64,000 nt of DNA from Cercozoa sp. M6MM (lineage: Eukaryota; Endomyxa: Ascetosporea), in the NCBI GenBank assembly GCA_040357565.1, contig JBDODJ010000011.1; one strand, written 5' to 3'. A model generated the notes under the pieces. The model did not search any database, was not told the origin of the DNA, and saw nothing but the letters and a program-made list of their open reading frames with translations. A program made the position numbers and the translations under genes. Of this stretch, positions 1 to 10,144 are shown piece after piece (positions within the stretch are counted from its first letter, which is position 1; each line of letters begins with the position of its first letter).

Positions 1-1013
1 AAGGGGTCTAAAGCAACTACAGTACTCTTCGAATGCGTCCATAGCAGGCGGCATTGCGAACAGTTTCGCCATGATCCACATCAGCACTAGGGGGGGGGGG
101 GGGGTAGGGTAAAGGTGGGTGTGGTAAAAAAGCAAAAAGCAAGCACCCCACGCAGCTGACCAGTTGAGAATCGACGAGTACACCGAGAAGGACAAGACAC
201 CACTGCATACACACAGTGACATAGACCCAGACCAGACATAGAGACACAAACACAGTGCACTACCTCTTGCGAACACCGGCATAGGCCAGCTGCGCCGTTC
301 GCTGCATGCGACGCAGCGTTAGCAGGAATTGCACCACAAGGACGGCGCTGTGTCAGCCCAACATAGCACACATACAACAACGCCCCCCCCCAATGGAACG
401 CAGTGTCAGGGTGAAGACGCACCATAACACAAAGTGCACAAGCGACAGCTGCGGAACGGCACGGAATGTGTGTATTGCGAAGCATATGCCGCTGGATTCG
501 GCAATGCGACCAAAGTCGTCTAACGCGCGCATCGTGCCGCCGACTACGGCAAAAAACAACAACAAACAAGTACAATCTGCACAAGTCGCAATTCCTGTAT
601 CATCATTCAACATCAGCGCACGAATGGCGACGCCAAAGGTACCGTGTGTGCACTGCAGACACAGCCCAGCACTCACTCACGACACAAAAAGATCCGTTGG
701 GCGGTGGCACTCTTGGAGAAGATTATTCCGGTTCAATACGAGACAGCCAGCATACGACCGTGACGGGGACATACAGAATCAGTGACCACCACAAGTGGTC
801 ATCGCTGACTGGTAGAAAGAATCATCACTCTGAAAACCGGCCTCTCGCTTGTTACTTAGTGTTGTGGACCACAGTGAGCATGTGTATCTGCTGAGGTGTA
901 GGTGTCTACGCACAAATAGTTCCAATGGCACTAGTTTGAATCCTGTCTTTTGTGGGTTGAAACCTCGTACATGAGTGCCGGTCGCAGCGCTTTGTTCCGC
1001 CCGCCGCAGAGCA
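1..1013. other. No supported gene; poly-G tract
   Basis: Several overlapping open frames of 60-165 codons exist on both strands, but none gives a coherent protein with matching splice sites. A G homopolymer lies near 91-103. The 3' end of the minus-strand gene 4347-1014 stops at the right border. Exons of another gene may be hidden here, because genes nearby have very small exons. Confidence 0.3.
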
Positions 1014-4000
1014 TCATGTCGCTCGGAGATGCGCACTGCCTTGGAGTGTTATCAAGGGTTTAGATGTGCGAACTTCAGTACCTGGCAACGCCCCTCGTCC
1101 TTCGCCGAACGCGCTTGCATCTGCCGTCAACACAGCCAGAAAGTACAGCAGTACGACACATATCGAAAAGAAAAACGCACGGAGAGGCGAACGCGGGTAT
1201 TGATGAAGACTTCGTTTTCGTTCGAGTCGGCGAAGCATGGCGCTGTCCGGCTGTTTTGTTTCGTTCTCGGTCTTGTGTTCGAGTTCGACTGAAACCTTGT
1301 CGCCGGTGCCGGCTCCTGTCTTCTCGTCGAGTCTGTGGCGTTGAACTGTGGACGAGCGTCGGCGCAGCACCGAAATCGATCGTGCCAATCTCGAAAGCAA
1401 CGATCCTGCGAAATGGCCCCGAATGTCACATTTATCACTCAAGGGCAAATCTATTTACCACGTGACGGATTTGAGTCGGATGTGCGTTTCATGATCGATC
1501 CTCGTTTTTCTGCTGTAAAATAGAGTCATGTTTGCATTGCAGTAGTGTGGGCGGTCGACTCGCGCACTCGTTCGCTTTCTCTGTGTGTTTACCAGATGCT
1601 GCCAATGCACGCGTGTCCGTGACGGATTGTTTCTTCTCCTCACTCGACAGTCGAGGCGATTGTGACACCGGAATGAGCTAAACCAGCAACGACAAACAGA
1701 GGTAAAAGTTTCAGTTGCTACAAAGTACTTTTGTATTACCTGTCGTTTTTCGTCGGTTTCTTTTTGAGCTGTCCGTACGGCAGGAGGCATACTAGCCGTG
1801 AACAGAATGTCTGCGTTGCTCTAAAAACTTGTGCTATCGCGAGTTTAAAAGTACAGTATGCAGTACAGTCGGTAGTTGTACAATACCTGCTTGTCGATGA
1901 GTCTGGAAACGATTTCGTCTCCACCGAACACCTCTTCTGTCAAGCTGTGTCTGTGGCAAAAACGTTCAAGGCGGCGGCCTTTGTCTCTATTCGAAAGGTA
2001 TATTACCGGGCGAATGTATGGAGTAAATGCCGTACAACCGACAGTGACCTTTCTTTAGTGCCGGTACGTGAACGCTGTACAAATTCAGGTGTCACAGCTA
2101 TAAATAAACAGTCACTCATGCAAAAAGGATATATAGTACCAACTCTTCAGGAAGCGTCTCTGCCAACTTGTGCGCGAACTGCAGCGGAATCGTCGTTCTC
2201 TCGACAAGCGCACCGGTGACGTCGCTCGAGGACAAGCATTCCAAAATCGAAACGACCTACAGTGTGCAGCTTTATACTTACGTATGGAGGGGCTCTAAAT
2301 GGAGGACACCTCCGATGTAAACACATGAGGGCCGCAAGGATCACGAAGCTCCCCTTGTAACCAGAGCTGGCAGTTTGAGATTCCCGCCGCGAACAACTGT
2401 AATACAGTAAATTAACTCACAACTAAAACTTGACAGAGCTATGAGCAGTGGATCATGTTTGTACCACGTGCAAGACGGAAAACAGAGGGATCTGTGTTGG
2501 AAACATAGAATCAAGCAGCACTTGATAACGCTGCTCAAGCACTTTGTTCTCGCGTGCATGGAGCAATGTGTTTCGAAGGTAGTTGTCGTCGCACTGACCT
2601 GACTGGCGCGCGAATTGCACCGTCTTCTTCAGCAACCCCAGTGAAAGCGCTTTTAGTGCTTTGCACACTACCCAGTCAGAAAAAACGTATACACTGTTTT
2701 GCGATCACAACATTTAGAGCTGAACGGCGTTTCAAACCACTCTCTATGTCTCCCAGCCGCGAAACTTCACGTTGCGCCGAAGCTGGGGCGTGCATGAACG
2801 CACGCGACCGTAGTTCATCCTATGAGTAAGTTATATGTTGCTGGTGCAGTCACTACACAACGAAAACTGCACCGAATTTTCTCCACGGACTTCAGACGCA
2901 CTTTCCAATCTTTCTAATTCTTCCTCTTCCCCTGCAGTAAATTTATGAAGTTGAAAACAAACTGATTTCAGCTAAATTACATTTCAGAAACAGGGACGTC
3001 TGCCCTTCGTCTTCCGACGACGCGAACGGGTCCCGCATCTGCTGGAATACTTCGAGGATACATACTGTACAGCAGGGTAAACAACTCACAGACACAGTCG
3101 CGGGATCCGACAAGTTTTCCGCACACAGAGTTATGATTAAATCGTGAATCTTGTCTCGAAGAAAGAGCGTTTTCGCCGCCCGGAAGGCGAACACCCTAAC
3201 GTAATCATCCTCTCTCAGCACATCCCAACTGGTCGCCCCAGTAAATTTGTACCAGCGATCCCGATCGGCACTGCAGTCAAAGTGCAAGTTCAAGTTTACG
3301 AGAATCTCGTCTTCACGGCCAGGAACACTTGCCTGGAGCGACAGGATTGGGGCACAAAAACTTTCACGTTCGGTCGTTTGAGGAGTAAATTTATATGTAA
3401 ATTAGAATGAAAGGTGGGATACTCCGGGTAGCAGGAGAGAGTTCTTTCGTTGCGGACGCAAGCTCCGTCTGCGTTCTTTTGCCTGCGAACTGATATTTTC
3501 CAGCATTTCAATCTTGTACGCGCTCATCTTGCGCGTGACACATAAAGGAGGAAGATCCCGGATTTCGTCTTTCGATGGAGTGCACTGTGTGACAAAGTGA
3601 ACTCGTATTGTGGGCTTTCCTCAAAGATGAAGAGTAGACGCCGTACAGCTGCGGAGCCAAACAAAACCCAGCACGCGTGGGAACTCAGTCGCTTGGCGGT
3701 GATAGATACGACTTCACTGTCGCGCTTGACTTCATCATCACTTGACTGGTTCACCTAAGTCAGTTTAAAGTCCAGGACCGTACATGAAACACTGTCCACC
3801 GAACGTAAATTTACAGTCTCCACTAAAAAGGCATCAACGAAAGCATGCGACTTTTTGTCGAGCAGCAAGAGGATCACAGTGTCGTTGGGTTCAGTGAAGA
3901 GGAAAGCACGATGCGACTCCACCCGCACATGACGAAGAAAACTGGATAGCGTCTCGACGTAGAGAACACCGGAGCTAAAAAGGACAGACAAGACTGTTCC

Positions 4001-4347
4001 AGATCGAGGAGAAAAAGCACGGAGAAATGCGATGCGCGCGTAAACGCGAGGTATGCACATAAAATCGCCCAGGGTTTAAGTAAAACACCTGCAAAGTGGA
4101 AACTCGAGCAAACTACTACGCAGTGACAACATATCCTGCGTAAATTTACCGAAAGAAAGTCACTCTCGCGCTTGATTGCAGCAACGTAGGCTTGCAGGTT
4201 GTGAGCATAGGAATTGCTTTTCATGAGTCGCAGAAGCGCTTTAACGACTGGTTGGTCCTGTAATCGCTTTTCATAAGTTGCAAGGAGACAGAGACGCAGT
4301 TCAATTTGTAATCGGAGTAAATACCTCATTGATTTGTTGAGCGACAT
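1014..4347 (-). CDS. Uncharacterised multi-exon protein with C-terminal membrane segment
   Basis: Not recognised. Starting at the ATG at 4347, at least a dozen protein-like exons can be chained in phase on the minus strand: 4347-4150, 4088-4046, 3993-3815, from 3754 down, then pieces through 3.3, 3.1, 2.9, 2.6, 2.4, 2.2, 2.05, 1.95, 1.77 and 1.6 kb, ending with a long last exon whose stop is at 1014-1016. The protein would be roughly 750-800 residues. It has an acidic EEEELERLE stretch, a helical middle (for example around LAETLPEELR), a basic Ser/Arg-rich part, and a single hydrophobic helix (FFFSICVVLLYFLAVLTA) about 50 residues from the C-terminus, which suggests a membrane-anchored protein. 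Introns are very short: 3271-3299 is 29 nt and 1987-2006 is 20 nt. Three donors read GTAAATTTA or GTAATTTA. The join near 3.5 kb is unresolved, and a split into two or three genes cannot be excluded. Confidence 0.5.
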
Positions 4348-5603
4348 TTATGTGAGCAGTCAGCAGTTTGCCCATCGTTCCGAGAAGTTCAGCACGATGA
4401 GTCGAATCTTCCTACCATATACAACATTTGGAGTCACACACATTTGCCTCATGGCCGGGCACGTCGTTTAACATACAGTGACGGTGGATTCAAGAAGCCA
4501 ATTGTATCGATCTCGGAACACAGCTGTCTCCCAGACGAACTGAGTGAGTGCGCGATGTCCAAATTTGCCTGTGTTTTGCATTGTCGCATTCCTAGCGAGT
4601 TTGCAGCGGATTAAGCGACCTTACAGTCAACTGTAAATTCAGAAAATTAGTACCGCTCGGTTATTGTCGGGCAGTCTGTTTCAGCCTGACGCTCCGATGT
4701 GTTACAACGCCACCTTCCTGGGTCACGAGGGAGGTGCAATCCGCTCACTGCCGTGCGAAAAGTTGAAAGGAGACACAGATAGGAGTTGAGTAAAGGTACT
4801 GCAAGGGGCAGTCAATTTGTGTATAACTTCAACTCAAATGCAGAAAATGGCCGACGCCGATTTTGCTCGCTCGAAGCCCAAGAAGCGAGCGGATGCGTTG
4901 ATCAGCGCGCGACTCTAGATTCTTACTCTTTGGGATCTTCTGTTCCTGAAGTTTCGCGTCTGCCGTAGTTTGCCGTACATGTGAAATTGCAGCCAAGCTG
5001 GGTCAAATGCCATCCGCGCGGGCACCACGAAGCAACTGAATACGAGAATGCCAGTGCATCAACTGAAATGTCTGTTCTCCAGGTAGAACAACCGGAAGCG
5101 ACACTCATATCTTACACTGAGCAATTGAAAATGCTACTGCAAGTTAACTGAAGACACCATGGTGTGTTCACAGGCCGCGGCTCAAACAGTTCCATAATGG
5201 GTTGAATGATGCGCAGCTGACGTGAAGCCGAATTTTGCGTACTGGCAGCAGCGGTGGGTCGAATGCGTTGCTTTAGGGATACAGAAGTGTTTGCTCGTTT
5301 AACAGGCATCCATGTCCAAGTAGAACATATTTCACAGTCGCAAACTGTGGCATTCTCCGCTTTCTTTGAGCATTTGAGCAGAGTGCGATTGGTCGCACGC
5401 TTGTTGCTTTTCAGCTTGTTGGTCGACATTTATGCGTGTTCCTGTAAGTTGTCAGCTCTCTGACGCAACAAACGTGCTCGGCTCGAGCCTTAACGCAAGT
5501 ATTATGAAACAGGCTTTTCGTGGCTAAAGAGACGAAGTTCTCGGGCTCGACGAGAAACACCAGTGTAAATTGTACTGTTTATCGTGTCTAATTTACTACC
5601 GAG
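4348..5603. other. Intergenic, no supported gene
   Basis: AT-rich stretch with short open frames only (largest about 105 codons at 5429-5112 on the minus strand). It should contain the upstream region of the minus-strand gene starting at 4347. No clear promoter element or RNA gene was seen. Confidence 0.35.
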
Positions 5604-6841
5604 ATGCGTACTGTAATATATGTTGACTTTTCCGCCGCCGTTCTCAGGAACTTGGACAGGAGACCGAGTAATCCGCTTGCGTCGTTGAACCCTCCATCAG
5701 CTCCCGGCTACATGAGCTCTGACACGAGCTCTGACACGAAGCAGGAAAACAACGAGACCGAAGTGCAGCGTCTGGCGCGCACAGTCCGCGCGAACTCATT
5801 GTATTACTGATATCTAAACTGCCCATCAAACAGAGTGTTGAACTCGTGCACTGGCAGGTACGACGACGTGGAAGCATTGACAGCACTCGTTATGCACACC
5901 GTAGATGAGGATTCAGACGCATGGGAGAACCTCCGTGAAGTGAGATGGCGAGCACTACCCTCATCACCCGTGTCACAGTGCTGGCACTTCCTGTGTGGGC
6001 ACTTGGAGTGGGCGACATTCACCTGTGAGAATCTTTCGCCAATCTCAGCCTAAGATTGGCAGATCCTCTAATTTGCGCTGCTGTAAATTTACTGCTGTCA
6101 GAAACTTCGAGTTCACAACTGCTCCAAACGACGAAGACTCCTTCATCGCGCGGAACGAACTCTACGCCAAGTCAATTCTACTTCGCTGGGGTATCAAATG
6201 CCATGTTTACGCATAAAACTTAATTTATTGCTATGCCTGGACTTGTAAATTTAGCTGAAGAAAAAACCACCTTACTGGACTATGCCGAGACCAGGTATAC
6301 GAGGCCCGTTAGCCTGTTTCCACGCAGCGTGTTTCTCGTTGCTGGTGACACCGTCGACACTGAAGTGGTACCACAAAGGGACTTTTGGCAGCACTGATAA
6401 TCGACACCTGATGCTGTTCTGGGACAGTTTCCAAGGCTACACGCCCGAAGCAACCGTTTCGGCACTGCCGATGCGGCTGATCACTTCTGTTCATGCACTT
6501 CCAACGCCATGTGTACACCCAACTTTCGTCCTTCAATCCACCGGGACTTGTAATTTACAACTGGCAACATTTGCAATGGCGTTCCAGCGGAAATGCGTCA
6601 GAGCCTGCTGACTGTGGATGGCGATACCGACTGGAGCACGCTTCATGAGGCCTATCTGTGGGCCCTCCACGCACCGCGGGATACAGATGTGGGTCTTATC
6701 TGTATGCATGTGAATGCAGCTGTACCTGTACTATGACAGGACATGGACGGAGCGACTTCAGTCTTCGAAGCGCTGTTTGGCCAGAAGAAACGACGAATCC
6801 AGCTGTGTAAACTCACATCTCTCACCCCCTCTCGGGAGTAG
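5604..6841 (+). CDS. Uncharacterised plus-strand gene with micro-introns (model incomplete)
   Basis: Not recognised. Protein-like exons on the plus strand can be joined in phase: an exon ending near 6200 (…LLRWGIKCH), an intron ending in TAAATTTAG near 6252, a short exon to about 6292, an exon from about 6333 to 6549, a 38-nt intron 6550-6587 (donor GTAATTTAC), and an exon from 6588 reading through TDWSTLHEAYLWALH. An in-frame TGA at about 6735 is avoided if 6722-6739 (GT…AG, 18 nt) is an intron; the frame then stays open to a TAG at 6839-6841. Upstream pieces at 5604-5808 and 5835-6050 look coding (acidic, Cys-containing) but their joins are not resolved. The gene may continue into the Cys/His-rich exons at 7.46 kb. 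No domain could be assigned. Confidence 0.42.
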
Positions 6842-7310
6842 ATACAAACAGTCCGCACTTGTCCATGTGCTTTTGGTGGTCACAGGGACAGCTGCTGGCA
6901 CATACACCATGACATGTCCACAGACAGGTAGCCAAACTACCGATGAAACGAGTTAATTATTGTCGCAAAATAGGACAAACCTATGTCTCTCTGATCCGGC
7001 CACCCAAGAAGCGACAGCAACAAAGCAACGAGGCTGACAGTTGCTTCTTGCGTCGCCACACGGTACTGATCATGATTCAGGCAGTGTGCAAACACTAGAC
7101 TGTCCTCTTAGATGAGTGCTCTCACTGTGAACAGCCACTGCGGGACTCACTGACACAGCTGCAACTGATACATTCTCTCATCAAGCGGTGTCGACACATC
7201 TGCTCCCCGAATGACGCGCAGTGTTCGTCTCACTGTCGGTGGGCACACGTTACCCTTGCGGCACTCACCAACGTACCCTCCACACGAGTCATAGCGAGAA
7301 CATCAACGTG

Positions 7311-7322
7311 TGTGTGTGTGTG

Positions 7323-7382
<60 letters not shown>

Positions 7383-7437
7383 CGTATGTGTGTGTATACG
7401 TATGTGTGTGTATGTGTGTGTGTGTGTGTGCGTGTGT
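7311..7437. repeat. (GT)n microsatellite
   Basis: Near-perfect dinucleotide repeat from about 7311 with a few A/C interruptions. The poly-Cys/Val open frames across it are artefacts. It probably lies in an intron just upstream of the Cys/His exon at 7466. Confidence 0.95.
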
Positions 7438-7465
7438 GTTAGAACGTGGCCGGCAGAGGCTTCCT

Positions 7466-7948
7466 GTGTGTAACGATTCTGCGGTCGCTGGGACACCTGG
7501 CAGCGCGTGCCTTCTGCCACAGCGTGCACGAAAACGCTCCCGACTGTATCGTGTGCGGTGACAAGATCACCGAGTACGAACGGTATCTCTGCCCGTGTTC
7601 TCTTCAAGACCATGATTGTATCAACCACGCTGTGTCGGTGCTGAGACAGGACAATAATGCAGCCACTCACACGACAGCACAATGTCGGACACTACATCTG
7701 TCTCAATTGCTTGCTATACAGGTACACATGCGCACACACACATTGTTCTTTGGGAGAGTATGTTCGGCCTGATGAAACTTTGGATGTAGTGCGCACACGC
7801 GACACAACTGCGCAGTGTGCCGGCACAGACACGAACCCGCTGCGTAATTATCTTCTTTCTGGTATCAAAATTGTCTATACGGAAAAACGCTTCAGTCTGC
7901 TCGAGATCCTCCTGACGCTGATTTTTCACATCCACATACAACTGGCAG

Positions 7949-8017
<69 letters not shown>

Positions 8018-8470
8018 TGCCCAACAGGAAAGACGAAATCGTCAAGCGCACGCTCAAGCACTTGTGCGAACTGGGAGCTAGCACTTGCACCGACGATCTT
8101 TGTACGCATTCACATGCTTCCGCGTTGGACTACCGTCTGTCATTGTGACTGTCTGCATATACAGGAAGTCGGAACTGCTGCAGCGACGTCCTCTATTTTG
8201 GGACAGCACCTCGTGCACACGCTGGTGACACTGGCTGCATTACCGACAATGCGAAATGGCCGACTAAACTTACAGGCACCCGTGCCAACTGCCGTCAGTG
8301 CGTCTTCTGCACCAGCTGCAGCATCCCGACCAATATCTTCACAGGCTGTGAATCTGCACATGCCGGCATCCCCGTCCACTGACAGTCCGAGTCGGCCGGT
8401 GCGGTCGAGTGGGACCTGCAGTGCCCCGCACAGTCCGGATCCCGCGAGTGCCAATATCTTCAGCTGCTAA
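7466..8470 (+). CDS. Cys/His-rich (probable zinc-binding) protein, partial model
   Basis: The exon 7466-7631 follows a CAG acceptor. Joined across a 31-nt GT..AG intron (7632-7662) to the exon beginning at 7663, it gives a Cys/His array: CIVCG, then CPC about ten residues on, HDC, a His, then HYICLNCL. The spacing resembles zinc-coordinating PHD/RING-type folds, but no named subtype can be fixed. Further exons probably follow: about 7828-7860, then from about 8029 after the (CA)n intron ([12 protein letters not shown]…). A last exon starting at 8165 can be read in two frames, one Cys-rich ([10 protein letters not shown]), the other Ser/Pro-rich and ending at 8470. It may be the 3' half of the gene at 5.6-6.8 kb. 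Function unknown. Confidence 0.42.
7952..8015. repeat. (CA)n microsatellite
   Basis: About 60 bp of perfect CA repeat directly followed by CTTGCCCAACAG, a likely 3' splice site. It is therefore probably the body of an intron of the Cys/His-rich gene. Confidence 0.95.
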
Positions 8471-8498
8471 TTGTCGTCAGAAAAACGACTGAAAAAAA

Positions 8499-8763
8499 TG
8501 TCTTCGCTTTTACTGTACCCGTCCTTGAAAGTCCGTGGACAACGCGGCCTTAACTATCTGAACGCTGAGACGCCTTTGAGAAAGAATAAAAAAGTTGTAA
8601 AAGGGACTCTTCTTTGCGAGGCTGAGCACAAGATACTCGTTCGCGGGCCGCCAACCAAAAGGCCGACGTCTAGTTTCTCTCGTAGAACGAAACTTATAAA
8701 GAGTATGGACTCAATTACTTCATTCCTTGCAAGTTGAGACCTGCCCTAGGCTCAACTTTTGCA
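8499..8763 (+). mobile_element. Possible LTR end and primer-binding site of an LTR retroelement
   Basis: The segment could be a long terminal repeat: it begins TG (8499) and ends CA (about 8763) and is followed one base later by TGGTGGAGAATCCGGGG, which has the form of a tRNA primer-binding site (TGG plus a GC-rich tail). Just inside the end is a hairpin, AAGTTGAG…CTCAACTT. No second copy of this segment was found in the window, so the call rests only on these local features. Confidence 0.22.
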
Positions 8764-9123
8764 GTGGTGGAGAATCCGGGGTTGCTTTTTGCCCCCCTGG
8801 CAAACCAAATTTAAACTAATTTGTTTCCTTTGCTTTCGGATTTTTCTTGCAACCCTCCAACCACACCCAGTTTCGCGTATCTCGCCTCTGATTTGACCCA
8901 AACTATCCAAATTTACTTCCGACCTTTGGTTGGCCCTGTGGTCCCAATTCAGTTGCGAGAGGCAGATCAGTTTCCTTTGGCTTTACTTTGTTTCAGCGAT
9001 AGATCGCCCCCACTGCACCGAAAAAAAAATCTTGTCTCGCCCGTCCCGTGAGGAAGACGAACCCCACTCCGATCCACTGTCACTCCCTACTTCTGGACCA
9101 GTCCATGGAGTGAGTGGCCGGCA

Positions 9124-9598
9124 GTGGATGTGGATTTCAAGAATGACATGCGCGATTTCAAGATTGACATTCGCGACATGTTGCAGCAGCAAATCAATCA
9201 GCAGCAGCAGCAAGTCGACAAGCAACTGGAGAGTTTCAAGCAGCAACTCAATCAGCAGCAGCAAGTCGACAAGCAACTGGAGAATTTCAAAGCCGCTGCC
9301 GACGAGCGCGCGGCCGACAGCGGTCTGGACATCAACCGCTTGCTGCGACACCTGCAGTCAGCACAAAGCTATGCTCAAGTACCTGCCCATGTACGTGGAG
9401 AAGCTCCGCACTGCGGTCTTTGCCGAGTACTCGCGCAGATTCCTGAGCAAATGTAAATTTAAGTTTACGCGTGGGGCCAACCTTGTCTTTCTAGTGGTTG
9501 TTCCAGAATGTATTTGCAGGCTACATTCGCAATGCCACTGCTAACGCCCAAGATGTCGCCGGCGACGTCGCCACAAGATAGTGGCGGGCTTTTGTCAT
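9124..9598 (+). CDS. Gln-rich coiled-coil protein, possibly Gag-like remnant
   Basis: An open frame from the ATG at 9124 encodes about 60 residues of heptad-like, Gln-rich sequence with an internal duplication (QQQQVDKQLE occurs twice). Around 9350 the best coding frame shifts to one reading YVEKLRTAVFAEYSRRFL. That frame joins, through a donor GTAAATTTA at about 9455 and an acceptor near 9531, to a final exon ending at a TAG at about 9579-9581. The frame change implies a missed intron or a decayed gene. Its position after a primer-binding-like site suggests retroelement origin, but no zinc knuckle or protease is present, so an ordinary small gene is equally possible. Confidence 0.35.
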
Positions 9599-9599
9599 C

Positions 9600-10014
9600 G
9601 ACTTGATTTGGGGCGTTCAAGATTTTTTGAAAGATCATAAGTTACATATTTCGACTGTATTTCTAACGCAGTTTCTAGAACCGCTCTATACATTTCGAGC
9701 TATCCGATCGGGATGCATATATCAATCTAGATCATTCTAGAGTGCGCCGAACCTTGCCTCACGTAGAACCCTAGGATTCGGATGCCGAAATATGAACGAA
9801 AACTGAATTGATTCTACGGGGTGGTGGTGCATGGCTGTTCTTAGTTGGTGGGGTGATTTGTCTGGTTAATTCCGATAACGAACGAGACCTCAGCCCTTTC
9901 TTAGCTCAGCTATCTACAGTATCGATACTTGAAAATTCAGACGTTTGAGTGTGTACCTGGAAGTGCCATGCACCCGGGGTGGGTCACAAAAGCATAATCT
10001 TGTCTATCGCTCGC
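9600..10014. other. Intergenic, nothing recognised
   Basis: AT-rich sequence between the Gln-rich frame and the 3' end of the Gag-Pol remnant. No coherent open frame, repeat or terminal repeat was recognised. Confidence 0.4.
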
Positions 10015-10048
10015 TTAGGGTACTATATGACCATGCGATTCATGGTAT

Positions 10049-10144
10049 TGTTGGCGTACAAGGATTTGCTGCCGGGGGTCAGGATCCGGAGGGGGTTGGC
10101 CATGAGCCATCCTCGAAAATCTGGGAAAGTGCCCCAGATTTCCT
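10049..10144. repeat. Copy 1 of ~95-bp direct repeat
   Basis: From TGTTGGCGTACAAGG onward this matches 13212-13307 at all but about one base, in the same orientation. Here it forms the 3' tail of the Gag-Pol frame in a different reading frame from the copy near the 5' end, so it marks a rearrangement or assembly join rather than a coding duplication. Confidence 0.85.

Noticed and set aside
87..584. 165-codon open frame on the minus strand.
   Set aside because: Composition is haphazard, it overlaps equally long frames on the other strand, and there is no motif or splice support.
2818..2831. Stop codon and a new ATG 12 nt apart, suggesting two minus-strand genes in an ultra-compact tandem.
   Set aside because: A GT..AG intron spanning this point joins the flanking frames in phase and leaves a longer open, protein-like reading, so a single gene (4347-1014) is more likely.
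7230..7682. Long Thr-His / Cys-Val open frames across the dinucleotide repeats.
   Set aside because: They are translations of (GT)n/(CA)n microsatellites without stops, not genes.
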